From Phycisphaerales bacterium (GTDB lineage: Bacteria > Planctomycetota > Phycisphaerae > WQYP01), in NCBI GenBank assembly GCA_009781185.1, contig WQYP01000026.1, forward strand, positions 1-34,918: 34,918 nt of DNA, read 5' to 3'. The notes below the pieces were generated by a model that saw only the letters and a list, made by a program, of their open reading frames with translations, was not told the DNA's origin and made no database searches. This document shows positions 9,199 to 17,507 of this stretch, one piece after another. A program made the translations under genes and the position numbers. Position 1 is the stretch's first letter, and each line of letters opens with the position of its first letter.

Positions 9199-9503
9199 AA
9201 CGTCAGTTCGACGTAAAGCGTATTTTACAATTCCGCATCTTCTCGCTTTCCCGGCAATAACGCAATCCCCCCCCTCTACACGCGGGGGTGCCCGTTTTTC
9301 TTGCTTCTTGTGCAATTCTGTATAAGTCGGTATGATTCAATAAAAGTCGCGTTTGGGAGGTTGTTGGAGGTTCGAGTCCCTCCGAGCGCGTTAATAAGGT
9401 ATCCATGTCATAGTTCAGGCTCAGGCTCTTGCAATTGCCGCTCGACTTCGGCTTTTTTCATTTCCTTGAGTCCCGCATGTTCATTATATTCGATGTCATG
9501 ATG
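9199..9503. other. 305-base spacer between the two transporter genes, with a tRNA-like fragment and a possible mini-ORF
   Basis: The spacer separates the fusion gene (stop at 9504) from the permease start (9198). It holds an 8-C run at 9267-9274 and a tRNA 3'-end-like sequence at 9361-9390. On the reverse strand, directly after the fusion gene's TAA, the same frame stays open to TGA at 9408-9410. Within it, ATG 9461 has AAGGA just upstream and would encode 17 residues ending QEPEPEL. I cannot tell a real small peptide from chance. Confidence 0.35.
9361..9390 (+). pseudogene. tRNA 3'-end-like remnant
   Basis: The stretch holds GGAGG-TTCGAGTC-CCTCC followed by GAGCGCG, which reads like a T arm plus the 3' half of an acceptor stem. 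No matching 5' acceptor strand (CGCGCTC) occurs in the 90 bases upstream and there is no anticodon arm. The T loop is one base too long for a functional tRNA. A leftover att half-site or degraded tRNA is the best guess. Confidence 0.35.
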
Positions 9504-12275
9504 TTAGTCATAGTGGACCCATTTTTTGGAGAGTTTGAGCTGGAGGAGCGTGAGGGTGAAGACGAGGAGGAAGAGGATCCAGGCCATGGCGGAGGCGGCG
9601 CCCATGTCGAGGTAGCGGAAGGCTTGGTTGAAGAGGTAATAGCAGTAGAAAAGGGTGGAGTCTTGGGGGCCGCCGTTGGTCATGATGAAGGCGGATTCGA
9701 AGGTTTGGAGGGTGCCGATGATGCCCATGACGGTGTTGAAGAAGATGTAAGGGGAGAGCATGGGGAGGGTGACGGAGAAGAATTTCCGGAGGGCGCCGGC
9801 GCCGTCGATTTCGGCGGCTTCGTAGAGGGAGATGGGAATGGCCTTGATGCCGGCGAGCCAGATGAGCATGCCGCCGCCGACGCCCCAGAGTCCCATCAGA
9901 ATGATAGCGGGCTTGGCCCATGTGGTGGATTGGAGCCAGAGCGGGGGGTGATTGATGCCGAGGGAGAGGAGGGAGGAGTTGAGCAGGCCGTGGGTGGGAT
10001 GGAAGACCCAGACCCAGAGGAGGAAGGACGCGACGGCGGGAATGATGGTGGGGAGGTAGAACATGGTGCGGAAGAAAGCGATGCCGCGGAGTTCGGCGGC
10101 GAGGAGCATGGCCAGGAGCAGGCCGCAACAGATGGAAATGGGTAGACCAATGAGCATGAAGGCGGTATTGGCGAGGGCACGGTAGAACTTCGGATCGTTG
10201 GCGACGGTTTGGCCAAGGGCGTTGGTGTGGAAGCCCAGGAGTTGGATGTAGTTGTCGAGTCCGACGAATTGGGCGGGGTGGAGGATGTCATAATGGCAGA
10301 AGGAGATGATGAGGGAGAAGAGGATGGGGCCTCCGGAGAAGATGATGAAGCCGATGAGCCAAGGTGAAGCGCACAGGAAACCTGCCCGCCAGTCGCGGCG
10401 AGCGAGGCCGGCCCCGCGGCGACGGATTTCAGAGCGGGCCAGCAGAACGGCGACGATCACGAGGAAAACAACGTAGCCTGCGATGAGGAGTTTCCACGGA
10501 ATAGGCGGGCCGGTGACGGGGTGGAAGTAACGATCCAAATGTTCCTGGACTTCGACGTTTTTGTTGGTGAGGATTTCGTTCACAGGAGCGGCATGAGTGA
10601 GGGCGAAGTTGGCGGCGGTGTCCTGGGCGTCGAAAAGCTTGTTGCTGATGGGAGTCGGGGCGTTGTACCTGGCGTGGGGAAGCAGGCTTGCGTTGACGTC
10701 GAAGGCGGTCAGGACGGCGGCGCTGATGTCGGGATTGCGAGCAAGATAGGTCTCACGGATATAGTTCACCATGTCGATACGACATGGGAAATCTGGAACG
10801 AAGAGCTGGCCCTGTCCGCGGTTGCGCTCGGAATCGACTTCGTACTGAATCCTCCGGCCTTTTTCGGAACAGAGAAAACGCAGCAACGCCCATCCGCCTT
10901 TGGGATTACGGGCGGTGGCGGGAATAATGTGCACGGCGCCGCCGATCCAGGTGAAAGGCTTTTCGCCGGTGGCCAGGCGAGCGGCGGGGATCGGCGGAGG
11001 GACACATGTGAAATTGGCCTTGTTTTTATAGATGGCGATGAAGTGGAGGAACCAGCTGCCGTTGACGACCATCGCCATTTTGCCGGTGATGAAGGGGGAT
11101 TGCGAATCCGTGTTGCCCTGGGCATCTTCGAAGGCCTGCGTGATTTTGAAGCCGCCCATGGAGTCGGCGCAATCGACCATGAACTGGAGAGCCTCTTTGA
11201 CGCGTGGGTCGTCGAACTGAGCCTTGCGGCCGTCGGGGGAGAGAAGATCGGTTCCGTTCTGCCAGACGTAATTGAAGAGCCATGAATTTCCGCCCAGCGG
11301 CGAGAATCCCAGGATGGCGATGTTGCCGCGATCGTCGTAACGGGTGAGTGCGACAGCGTAAGAGTTGGCATCGAAAATTTTGATTTCAGGGTTGTATGCG
11401 GAGGTGTAGGCGGCGGGAATGGCGGGGATGCCGCGACCAAGATCGCGGAGGAGATCGATTTGAATAGAATTGTTCGGATTAACATTTTTGATGCGAGCGC
11501 GGAAAAGATTTTGGCCGGAACGGATGGTGATGACATCGTTGGGCTTCGCGACGTTCAGAGCCGCGACCGTCAGGGAGCGATCCGCGTTATTTTCGAAGTG
11601 TTGCCCGGTCGCTCCCTCACGGTCGCGGCACTGATAGACGTTTTGGTTTTTCAGTGTGACCAGGCCGCCGGGGGTGACGGCGCCGGTGCCGTGGAATTTC
11701 TTGTGGCAGATCTCTTCCCAGGATTTCGGCGGGCGAGCGGTGCCGTCAGGATTTTTGAAGCCGGCGCGGATCAGATAGTCGTCGTTGACGTAAAGGGTAC
11801 GGACGTTGGCCTGGTTGCTGATGGCGTATTGTTTGCCTTGGTAGCAGGTTTCGTTCCAGAGCGGGGCGAAGTAGTCTTTCTGGTGGATGCCGTCGGGGAG
11901 GGATTCGTCTTCCTTGAGGAAGGGCGTGAGGTCCGCGAAGGCTCCGCGAGCGCCAAGCTCGACGGCGGCGAGGCGATTCAGGTTCATCACGTCCGGCGGC
12001 TGACCGCCGGCAACGCCCAGGAGGAATCGCGTATCGTCGCCGATGTTGTCGCGGTGCGTGGCGGTGCCGATCTCAACGTGATATTCGGGATGGAGCCGTT
12101 CGAACTCCTGAATGGCGGTAATGACGGATTCGCTGGACTGAAGTGCGCCCCAGTAAACGATGGTTTGCTTTTCTCTTCCACCACCTCTCCCATCCCGTGG
12201 TGTTTGGCGGGGATAGAGCAATGCCGCGAGCAGGATGAGAAGTGCGATGAGGAAGAGCGTTTTCCATGTGGCCAT
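9504..12275 (-). CDS. Fusion of an extracellular solute-binding protein (family 1) and a MalF-type ABC permease
   Basis: The product is 923 aa. A membrane anchor at residues 4-20 is followed by a CUT1-type sugar-binding domain (about 40-580; for example DVMNLNRLAAVE, VVNGSWFLHF, KGGWALLRFL). A linking membrane helix lies at about 594-613, then a MalF-like permease (about 630-923) with the EAA loop SLYEAAEIDGAGALRKFF at about 817-835. These subunits are normally separate proteins, so the binding protein is tethered to its channel. The MalG partner lies downstream. ATG 12275 is preferred: a longer frame to 12398 only translates the repeat arrays, giving residues such as EFYELYEFYEL. A 78-nt in-frame palindromic repeat (11556-11633) sits inside the binding domain. 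Confidence 0.88.
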   Translation of the reverse strand: MATWKTLFLIALLILLAALLYPRQTPRDGRGGGREKQTIVYWGALQSSESVITAIQEFERLHPEYHVEIGTATHRDNIGDDTRFLLGVAGGQPPDVMNLNRLAAVELGARGAFADLTPFLKEDESLPDGIHQKDYFAPLWNETCYQGKQYAISNQANVRTLYVNDDYLIRAGFKNPDGTARPPKSWEEICHKKFHGTGAVTPGGLVTLKNQNVYQCRDREGATGQHFENNADRSLTVAALNVAKPNDVITIRSGQNLFRARIKNVNPNNSIQIDLLRDLGRGIPAIPAAYTSAYNPEIKIFDANSYAVALTRYDDRGNIAILGFSPLGGNSWLFNYVWQNGTDLLSPDGRKAQFDDPRVKEALQFMVDCADSMGGFKITQAFEDAQGNTDSQSPFITGKMAMVVNGSWFLHFIAIYKNKANFTCVPPPIPAARLATGEKPFTWIGGAVHIIPATARNPKGGWALLRFLCSEKGRRIQYEVDSERNRGQGQLFVPDFPCRIDMVNYIRETYLARNPDISAAVLTAFDVNASLLPHARYNAPTPISNKLFDAQDTAANFALTHAAPVNEILTNKNVEVQEHLDRYFHPVTGPPIPWKLLIAGYVVFLVIVAVLLARSEIRRRGAGLARRDWRAGFLCASPWLIGFIIFSGGPILFSLIISFCHYDILHPAQFVGLDNYIQLLGFHTNALGQTVANDPKFYRALANTAFMLIGLPISICCGLLLAMLLAAELRGIAFFRTMFYLPTIIPAVASFLLWVWVFHPTHGLLNSSLLSLGINHPPLWLQSTTWAKPAIILMGLWGVGGGMLIWLAGIKAIPISLYEAAEIDGAGALRKFFSVTLPMLSPYIFFNTVMGIIGTLQTFESAFIMTNGGPQDSTLFYCYYLFNQAFRYLDMGAASAMAWILFLLVFTLTLLQLKLSKKWVHYD
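11556..11633. repeat. Palindromic F2 repeat pair inserted in frame in the binding-protein domain
   Basis: Arm 11556-11580 and arm 11609-11633 are 25-base inverted copies with two mismatches, around a 28-base loop. The whole unit is 78 nt, exactly 26 codons. On the coding strand it gives QCRDREGATG at one end and DRSLTVAAL at the other. A third arm is intergenic at 7370-7394, showing that the unit is a dispersed repeat rather than native coding sequence. Confidence 0.85.
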
Positions 12276-12281
12276 GCGAAG

Positions 12282-12508
12282 CTCGTAAAATTCATACAAT
12301 TCGTAAAATTCGTGGGCGCGGGTGGTGCTCCATTGAGGAAAAAAGATGAGAAGTAATATAGGTGACAAGGTGACAAGGTGACAAGGTGACAGGAGCACCG
12401 CATGGGAACGCGGTGGTGGTTAAGAATGCGAAAACAAACCACCGCGTTACCGCGCGGTGCTCTTTTTCCACGAATTTTACGAATGGAACGAATTTTACGG
12501 ATTTTACG
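12282..12508. repeat. Nested mirror-image repeat module between the transporter and recJ
   Basis: The outer arms have a 9-base period: TTCGTAAAA-type units at 12282-12315 and the inverse CGAATTTTA-type units at 12468-12508. Inside are four GGTGACAA octamers (12361-12392). Inside those is a hairpin of 25-base arms, GAGCACCGC...ACGCGGTGGT at 12393-12419 and its inverse at 12438-12462. The module fills the divergent space between the reverse-strand transporter and forward-strand recJ, so promoters for both must lie in or beside it. Confidence 0.85.
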
Positions 12509-12552
12509 TGTAGAATGCCGCCGGAATGCGGAACTTTGAATTGAGGTCACGG

Positions 12553-14460
12553 ATGATTGGCACTGGCGTGAATAGTTTTAAGCGGCGGCAGTGGGTGATG
12601 GTGGCGGTGGATGAGGCGGTGGTGGAAAGGCTGGCCCATGAGCTGCGTGTGCCGGGGCTGCTGGCGAGGTTGCTGGTGAGGCGGGAGATCGTGGATACGG
12701 GAGCGGCGGCGGCGTTTCTGCAGCCGAAGTACCGCGATTTGCATTCGCCGTGGGAGCTGCCGAACATGACCGGGGCGGCGGAGCGGATCGCACAAGCGGT
12801 GCGGGAGAAGCAGAAAATCACGCTCTACGGCGATTACGACGTCGACGGAATCACCGGAACCGCGATGCTGTGGCATACGCTCCGAGCGGCAGGGGTGGTT
12901 GGAGAAGCCAGAAGCCAGAAGCCAGAAGCCAGAAGCTCGTCGCCGGAGACATCTGGCTTCGCGGAGGTCGAATATTACATTCCGCATCGGGTTGAGGAGG
13001 GGTATGGGTTGAATTGCGAGGCAATCGAGAGGATTGCGAATGGGGGGACGAAACTGCTGATAACGATTGACTGTGGGTGCTCGGCGGCAGAGCCGATTCG
13101 GCTGGCAAGGGAACGAGGGATGGATGTAGTTGTATCGGATCATCATGAGTTCGGCTCTGAGATGCCGGCGGCGAATTTCATCGTGCATCCGCGGGCCACA
13201 GACCATTCACCATTCACTATTCATCATTCACCATTCAACGCGTATCCGAATCCGGACCTTTGTGGAGCGGGTGTGGCGTTTAAGTTGTGTTGGGCGGTGG
13301 CGCAGAAGTTGTGCAACGCGGATCGCGTGAACGAAGTGTATCGCGGCTTGCTGATGGAGTTCGCGGCGTTGGCGGCGTTGGGGACGATCGCGGACGTGGT
13401 GCCGTTGGTGGGGGAGAATCGCATTCTGGTGAAATATGGCTTGGCGCAGTTGGCGCGGACGCGGATGGAAGGTCTCAAGGCGTTGATCCTGGCGGCGGGG
13501 TACGGCGGAGAAAGCGGACGAGCAATTGATTGCACGGCAGTTGGTTTCGGCTTGGCGCCGCGGCTCAATGCGGCAGGGCGCATGGGACACGCTCGGGAGG
13601 CGGTGGAACTCCTGACAACAGCCACAGGCCAGCGGGCAACAGAAATCGCCAATTGGCTCGAAGAGCAAAACAAGGATCGCCAGAAAACGGAACGAAAAAT
13701 GGTGGAAGTAGCGACGGCAGAAATTGAAACTCGAAACTGGAAACTGGAAACTGGAAACTCTGGGGGGGGAGATTCGGTGATTGTCGTGTCGCATCCGTCG
13801 TTTCACGTGGGTGTGGTGGGGATCGTGGCTTCACGGATCGCGGAGCTGTACCATCGGCCGACGTTCGTGCTCTCGACGAACGACGGCGAAGCGCACGGTT
13901 CCGCGCGCTCTGTGAGGGGTTTTGAACTCCACGCAGCCATCGAGCACGCACGGGACCTCCTGATCTCCGGCGGCGGCCACGCCATGGCGGGCGGCGTGAA
14001 AATGGCGGCGGAAAATGTGGAGGCGTTTCGAGAGAGGCTCCTGACCTATGGAGATGAGAAGTTAACGGAGGATTTGCGGACGCCGTGCCTGGAGTTGGAT
14101 GGGGTGATCGGGCTGGAGGATTGTGTGGTGGAAGTGATGGAGGCGATGGAGAGCCTGGCTCCATTTGGCCGTGGGAATCCGCGGCCGCAGTTTCTGCTGG
14201 AAAACGCCAAATTGACAGCACCGCCGCGGCGTGTGGGAGCGACAGGAACACATCTGCAATTGACAATCTGTCAGGGCAAACGCGCCGGGCGGTGCATTGC
14301 GTTCAAAATGGGAGCGATTGAACCGGAACTGGTGGTGGGAATGGAGTTGAACCTGGTGGTGGAGCCGAAAGTGGCATACTGGAACGGTCGGAGCAGTGTA
14401 GATTTGGTGGTGGTGGATTTAGCCCGTGCGGACGGCGAAGCGCTGGGGAATAGGCTCTAA
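12553..14460 (+). CDS. recJ: Single-stranded-DNA-specific exonuclease RecJ
   Basis: This 635-aa protein is the 5'-3' ssDNA exonuclease of recombination and mismatch/base-excision repair. The DHH-family motifs are present: YGDYDVDG (92-99), a TIDCGCS strand in place of the usual TVDNGIS, SDHHEFG (about 195-201), and the DHHA1 motif GGGHAMAGG (about 473-481). An OB-fold-like C-terminal region follows. ATG 12553 is chosen because GAGG (12543-12546) lies 6 nt upstream and the RecJ N-terminal pattern follows; ATG 12526 is an alternative. Three tandem-heptamer arrays (12904-12938, 13203-13237, 13724-13758) are translated in frame and lengthen loops between conserved blocks. An 8-G tract (13762-13769) follows the third. 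Confidence 0.95.
   Translation: MIGTGVNSFKRRQWVMVAVDEAVVERLAHELRVPGLLARLLVRREIVDTGAAAAFLQPKYRDLHSPWELPNMTGAAERIAQAVREKQKITLYGDYDVDGITGTAMLWHTLRAAGVVGEARSQKPEARSSSPETSGFAEVEYYIPHRVEEGYGLNCEAIERIANGGTKLLITIDCGCSAAEPIRLARERGMDVVVSDHHEFGSEMPAANFIVHPRATDHSPFTIHHSPFNAYPNPDLCGAGVAFKLCWAVAQKLCNADRVNEVYRGLLMEFAALAALGTIADVVPLVGENRILVKYGLAQLARTRMEGLKALILAAGYGGESGRAIDCTAVGFGLAPRLNAAGRMGHAREAVELLTTATGQRATEIANWLEEQNKDRQKTERKMVEVATAEIETRNWKLETGNSGGGDSVIVVSHPSFHVGVVGIVASRIAELYHRPTFVLSTNDGEAHGSARSVRGFELHAAIEHARDLLISGGGHAMAGGVKMAAENVEAFRERLLTYGDEKLTEDLRTPCLELDGVIGLEDCVVEVMEAMESLAPFGRGNPRPQFLLENAKLTAPPRRVGATGTHLQLTICQGKRAGRCIAFKMGAIEPELVVGMELNLVVEPKVAYWNGRSSVDLVVVDLARADGEALGNRL
12904..12938 (+). repeat. Heptamer array (GAAGCCA)n inside recJ
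   Basis: There are four exact GAAGCCA units plus one degenerate unit. The inverse TCTGGCTTC follows at 12952-12960. The surrounding 60 bases (12901-12960) are exactly 20 codons, lying between LRAAGVV and AEVEYYIP. The same word occurs in intergenic arrays at 26033-26096 and 27174-27203. Confidence 0.9.
13203..13237 (+). repeat. Heptamer array (CCATTCA)n inside recJ
   Basis: Five consecutive 7-base units follow the pattern YNATTCA. They encode HSPFTIHHSPFN within the loop between VHPRA and the conserved LCGAGVAFKL block of RecJ. Confidence 0.88.
13724..13758 (+). repeat. Heptamer array (TGGAAAC)n inside recJ
   Basis: Five consecutive 7-base units are present (TTGAAAC, TCGAAAC, then TGGAAAC three times). 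They encode IETRNWKLETGN ahead of the DHHA1 strand VIVVSHPSFHVGVVGIV. The same family is found before the FlgN-like gene at 21583-21610. Confidence 0.88.
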
Positions 14461-14466
14461 CAGCAT

Positions 14467-14496
14467 TATTTAGCCGGCAGGCAGGCTTGCCTGCCG
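14467..14496 (-). repeat. Dispersed palindromic repeat F1, copy 2, possible bidirectional terminator
   Basis: TATTTAGCCGG followed by the palindrome CGGCAGGCAGGCTTGCCTGCCG lies in the 47-base space between convergent recJ and the aldo/keto reductase. It is the inverse orientation of copy 1. A terminator role is inferred from its location. Confidence 0.75.
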
Positions 14497-14507
14497 TTCG
14501 TAGCAAA

Positions 14508-15527
14508 TCACGTGAACGATCCGGTACGGACGAAGCGTTCATATTTCCGCCCCTCCTCGGCCACCAGCGCCGACGGATTCAAATGATATGGACAACGCTC
14601 CGCACATTTCCCGCAATGAATGCAATTCGCAATACGGCCCATCTTCTCCCGCCATTCCTCGGTTGTATACAAATCGGGACGGCTGCGTTGCAGCAGCAGG
14701 GACATACGCGCGGCCATCGGAATCGGAATCTCCGCCGGGCACGGCAAACAATAGCCGCAACCCCTACAAAATGCCCCGGACAATTCCTTCCGGTAGTGCG
14801 CCAAGCGAGCCTGCCAGGCGTCGTCCTCCACCGGCGGATGAGATTCGTAGCGGATAAATTCCTCGAGTTCCTCCGTCCGCTGGATGCCCCAGATCGGCAC
14901 CACGTTCTCGTATCGCCGCAGAAAAGCGAACGCTACCCTGGCGTCGGTGATGAGGCCGCCCGCAAGCGCCTTCATCGCCAGCAGCCCAACATCAGCCTCC
15001 CTGCAAGCCTCCGCCAATGCCAGCTCGGCGTCCGTCGATAACGGGCTCAGTGGATACTGCACCGCATCATAATGGCCGGAGCGAATCGCTTTCAGAACCA
15101 GCCCGAGATCGTGGTTGGTCACACCGATATAACGGATGCGTCCTTGCCTGCGGAACTCCAGGAGCGTGTCGTAGACCGCATCGCCGGGGGCCGCGACCGA
15201 GGACGGATTATGATGCTGATACAGGTCGATGTAATCGGTGCGGAGGTTGCGGAGGCTGGTTTCCAGGTCGCGGCGGAGGCCGTCGGGGTCGGTGGCGCCG
15301 GACTTGCTGGCGATAAAAACGCGATCTCGCATCGTGGCGAACACACGGCCGAGCCGTTCTTCGCTGGTGGTGTAGGCACGCGCGGTGTCGAAGAAATTAA
15401 TGCCCGCCTCGAAAGCTCGCCGTAGCAGCACATCCGACGCATCCATGGAGATACGTTGGATCGGAATGCATCCGACCGCTGTACGAGACACCATCAAACC
15501 AGTACGACCAAAACGCGTTTTTTTCAT
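14508..15527 (-). CDS. Aldo/keto reductase with C-terminal ferredoxin-type 4Fe-4S clusters
   Basis: The 339-aa protein has an aldo/keto reductase TIM barrel (about residues 1-250). The catalytic tetrad is visible: Asp and Tyr in FFDTARAYTTSEERLG, Lys in FIASKSG and His in LYQHHNP. The C-terminal part carries two Cys-rich motifs, CRGCGYCLPCP and CIHCGKCAERCP, predicting two iron-sulfur clusters. This subgroup is widespread in anaerobes and planctomycetes and its substrates are mostly unknown; cytoplasmic NAD(P)H-linked reduction is expected. ATG 15527 opens the conserved KKTRFGRTGL start. A longer frame to 15611 lacks similarity. Both neighbouring spaces are short. Confidence 0.9.
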   Translation of the reverse strand: MKKTRFGRTGLMVSRTAVGCIPIQRISMDASDVLLRRAFEAGINFFDTARAYTTSEERLGRVFATMRDRVFIASKSGATDPDGLRRDLETSLRNLRTDYIDLYQHHNPSSVAAPGDAVYDTLLEFRRQGRIRYIGVTNHDLGLVLKAIRSGHYDAVQYPLSPLSTDAELALAEACREADVGLLAMKALAGGLITDARVAFAFLRRYENVVPIWGIQRTEELEEFIRYESHPPVEDDAWQARLAHYRKELSGAFCRGCGYCLPCPAEIPIPMAARMSLLLQRSRPDLYTTEEWREKMGRIANCIHCGKCAERCPYHLNPSALVAEEGRKYERFVRTGSFT

Positions 15528-15638
15528 CAACAATCCGCCAGTTCCAGGATAATGACGAAGAGGAGGCGGCCAATCACTTTCAGCCGCCTGCCTTCCTTTT
15601 CGATCCGCCATTATACTGAAACTATCTGATTGCGTCCG

Positions 15639-17507
15639 TTATTCCACCGTTACGCTCTTTGCGAGGTTGCGGGGCTTATCCACATCGAGGCCTTTCAGCA
15701 CCGCTGCGTGATAGGCCAACAGTTGCAATGGCACCACCGTCACCATCGGCTGTAACGGCTCAGGCGTATCGGGCACGGTTATCAGATGATCCGCGTAAGC
15801 TTTGATGTTCTCATCGCCTTCAGTTGCCACCACGATCGTCTTGCCGCCTCTGGCGCGAACTTCCTCGATATTGCCGATGATCTTGTCGTATTGTGAGCTT
15901 CGCGTTGCAATGAAAACCGTGGGCATGGAATCGGTGATCAGTGCAATCGGCCCGTGCTTGAGTTCGGCTGCGGGGAGGCCTTCGGCATGAATATAACTTA
16001 TTTCCTTGAGCTTGAGCGCCCCCTCAAGCGCGACGGGATAATTAAAACCTCTGCCAAGGAAAAGCCAGTTATTTTTATGCAGATTAGCCTCCACGATCGA
16101 ACGAATGTGGTCCGACTGATCAAGAATGCTCTTTATTTTTTCCGGGATCTTCGCAAGTTCAGAGATATAATATTTGACATCTTCATTGCTGAGATGCCTG
16201 CGTCTGCCAAGTTCGATCGCCAGCATCGCGAGGACCGTCGCCTGTGCGGTGAAGGCTTTCGTGCTCGCCACGCCGATTTCAGGGCCGACGTGCAGATAGA
16301 CGCCGCAATCGGTGCTGCGGGCGATCGATGAGCCGACCACGTTGACGACTCCCAGGACCTTTGCTCCGCGTTCTTTTGCCTGCTCCACGGCCGCCAGAGT
16401 GTCAGCGGTTTCGCCCGACTGACTCACCACGATAACGACCGTGCCGTCTTCGATGATCGGATTGCGATATCGAAATTCGCTGGCGCATTCCGTTTCGGTC
16501 GGGATACGTGCGAGCTGTTCGAGCATGAATTCGCCGACCAGGCATGCGTGCCACGCCGTTCCGCAGGCCGAGAGGATGACGCGCTTGGTTCTGCTGAGTT
16601 CTCTGAACGAATCCGCCAATCCGCCGAGCATGATGCGATGGTCTCTCAGGTCGAGCCTGCCGCCCATACAAGTGGCGAGCGACTGGGGCTGCTCGAAAAT
16701 TTCTTTCAGCATGAAATGCTTAAAGCTGCCAAGCTCAAGTTGATCGAGTGAAATTTCGAGCTGGTTGACCTCTTTGCTGATGGCGACGTTGTCGATCGTC
16801 TTGGTATGAAAGCCATCGGAGGTAATCGTTGCCATTTCGTTGTCGGCAAGGTAGATCGCCTGGGTGGTGTGCTTGACGATGGCCGAGGCGTCGGAGGCGA
16901 GGATGTATTCATTTTTGCCGATGCCTAAAATCAGCGGCGATCCTTTTTTCGCCCCGATGATTCTGTCGGGATAATCACTGCAGACGATCGCCAGGCCATA
17001 AGTGCCATGAACCTCGTTGAGCGATCGCTGGACAGCCCATTCGAATTTATTCTGCCCGTCGGAAGGTAGCCTGCCCTGACACGATGTGATATGCGAATAA
17101 AAATATCCGATCAGATTTGAAATCACTTCCGTATCGGTATCGCTGGAGAACGTACAGCCTTCTGAAATAAGCCATTTTTTCAGCGTGGCATAATTTTCGA
17201 TAATACCGTTATGAGCGACCGCGATTTTGCCGGTCCAGTCCAGATGCGGATGCGCATTTTTCACGCTGGGTTCGCCGTGCGTGGCCCAGCGGGTATGGCC
17301 TATGCCCAGGGTGTCTCTTTCACTGGGCTTGGCAAGTTGCGCTTCCAGCGCGCTGATTCTGCCGCACGAACGCGTAATATCGATTCTGTTCTGCCTCAGC
17401 AGTCCAATGCCCGCCGAATCGTAGCCGCGATATTCAAGACGTTTCAAGCCCTCGATAAGTACCGGTTGAGCAGGCTGCTTCCCAAGATACGCAACGATCC
17501 CGCACAT
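15639..17507 (-). CDS. glmS: Glutamine-fructose-6-phosphate aminotransferase (isomerizing)
   Basis: GlmS makes glucosamine-6-phosphate from fructose-6-phosphate and glutamine, the entry step to peptidoglycan and LPS amino sugars. The 622-aa protein has the N-terminal nucleophile Cys2 (MCGIVAYLG), the glutaminase motif GHTRWATHG, two SIS sugar-isomerase domains (VVSQSGETADT, STKAFTAQ) and the characteristic C-terminus LAKSVTVE. ATG 17507 is used because Cys must be residue 2; AGGAATGG lies upstream. Domain lengths are normal and no repeats intrude. No glmS ribozyme is recognisable in the 5' region. Confidence 0.97.
   Translation of the reverse strand: MCGIVAYLGKQPAQPVLIEGLKRLEYRGYDSAGIGLLRQNRIDITRSCGRISALEAQLAKPSERDTLGIGHTRWATHGEPSVKNAHPHLDWTGKIAVAHNGIIENYATLKKWLISEGCTFSSDTDTEVISNLIGYFYSHITSCQGRLPSDGQNKFEWAVQRSLNEVHGTYGLAIVCSDYPDRIIGAKKGSPLILGIGKNEYILASDASAIVKHTTQAIYLADNEMATITSDGFHTKTIDNVAISKEVNQLEISLDQLELGSFKHFMLKEIFEQPQSLATCMGGRLDLRDHRIMLGGLADSFRELSRTKRVILSACGTAWHACLVGEFMLEQLARIPTETECASEFRYRNPIIEDGTVVIVVSQSGETADTLAAVEQAKERGAKVLGVVNVVGSSIARSTDCGVYLHVGPEIGVASTKAFTAQATVLAMLAIELGRRRHLSNEDVKYYISELAKIPEKIKSILDQSDHIRSIVEANLHKNNWLFLGRGFNYPVALEGALKLKEISYIHAEGLPAAELKHGPIALITDSMPTVFIATRSSQYDKIIGNIEEVRARGGKTIVVATEGDENIKAYADHLITVPDTPEPLQPMVTVVPLQLLAYHAAVLKGLDVDKPRNLAKSVTVE

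Noticed and set aside
12361..12392. Possible CRISPR array from regularly repeated units
   Set aside because: The units are directly tandem 8-mers without spacers, and no cas genes are present.
12276..12398. 41-codon N-terminal extension of the binding-protein/permease fusion
   Set aside because: It is a translation of the 9-mer and octamer repeats; the normal membrane anchor starts at ATG 12275.
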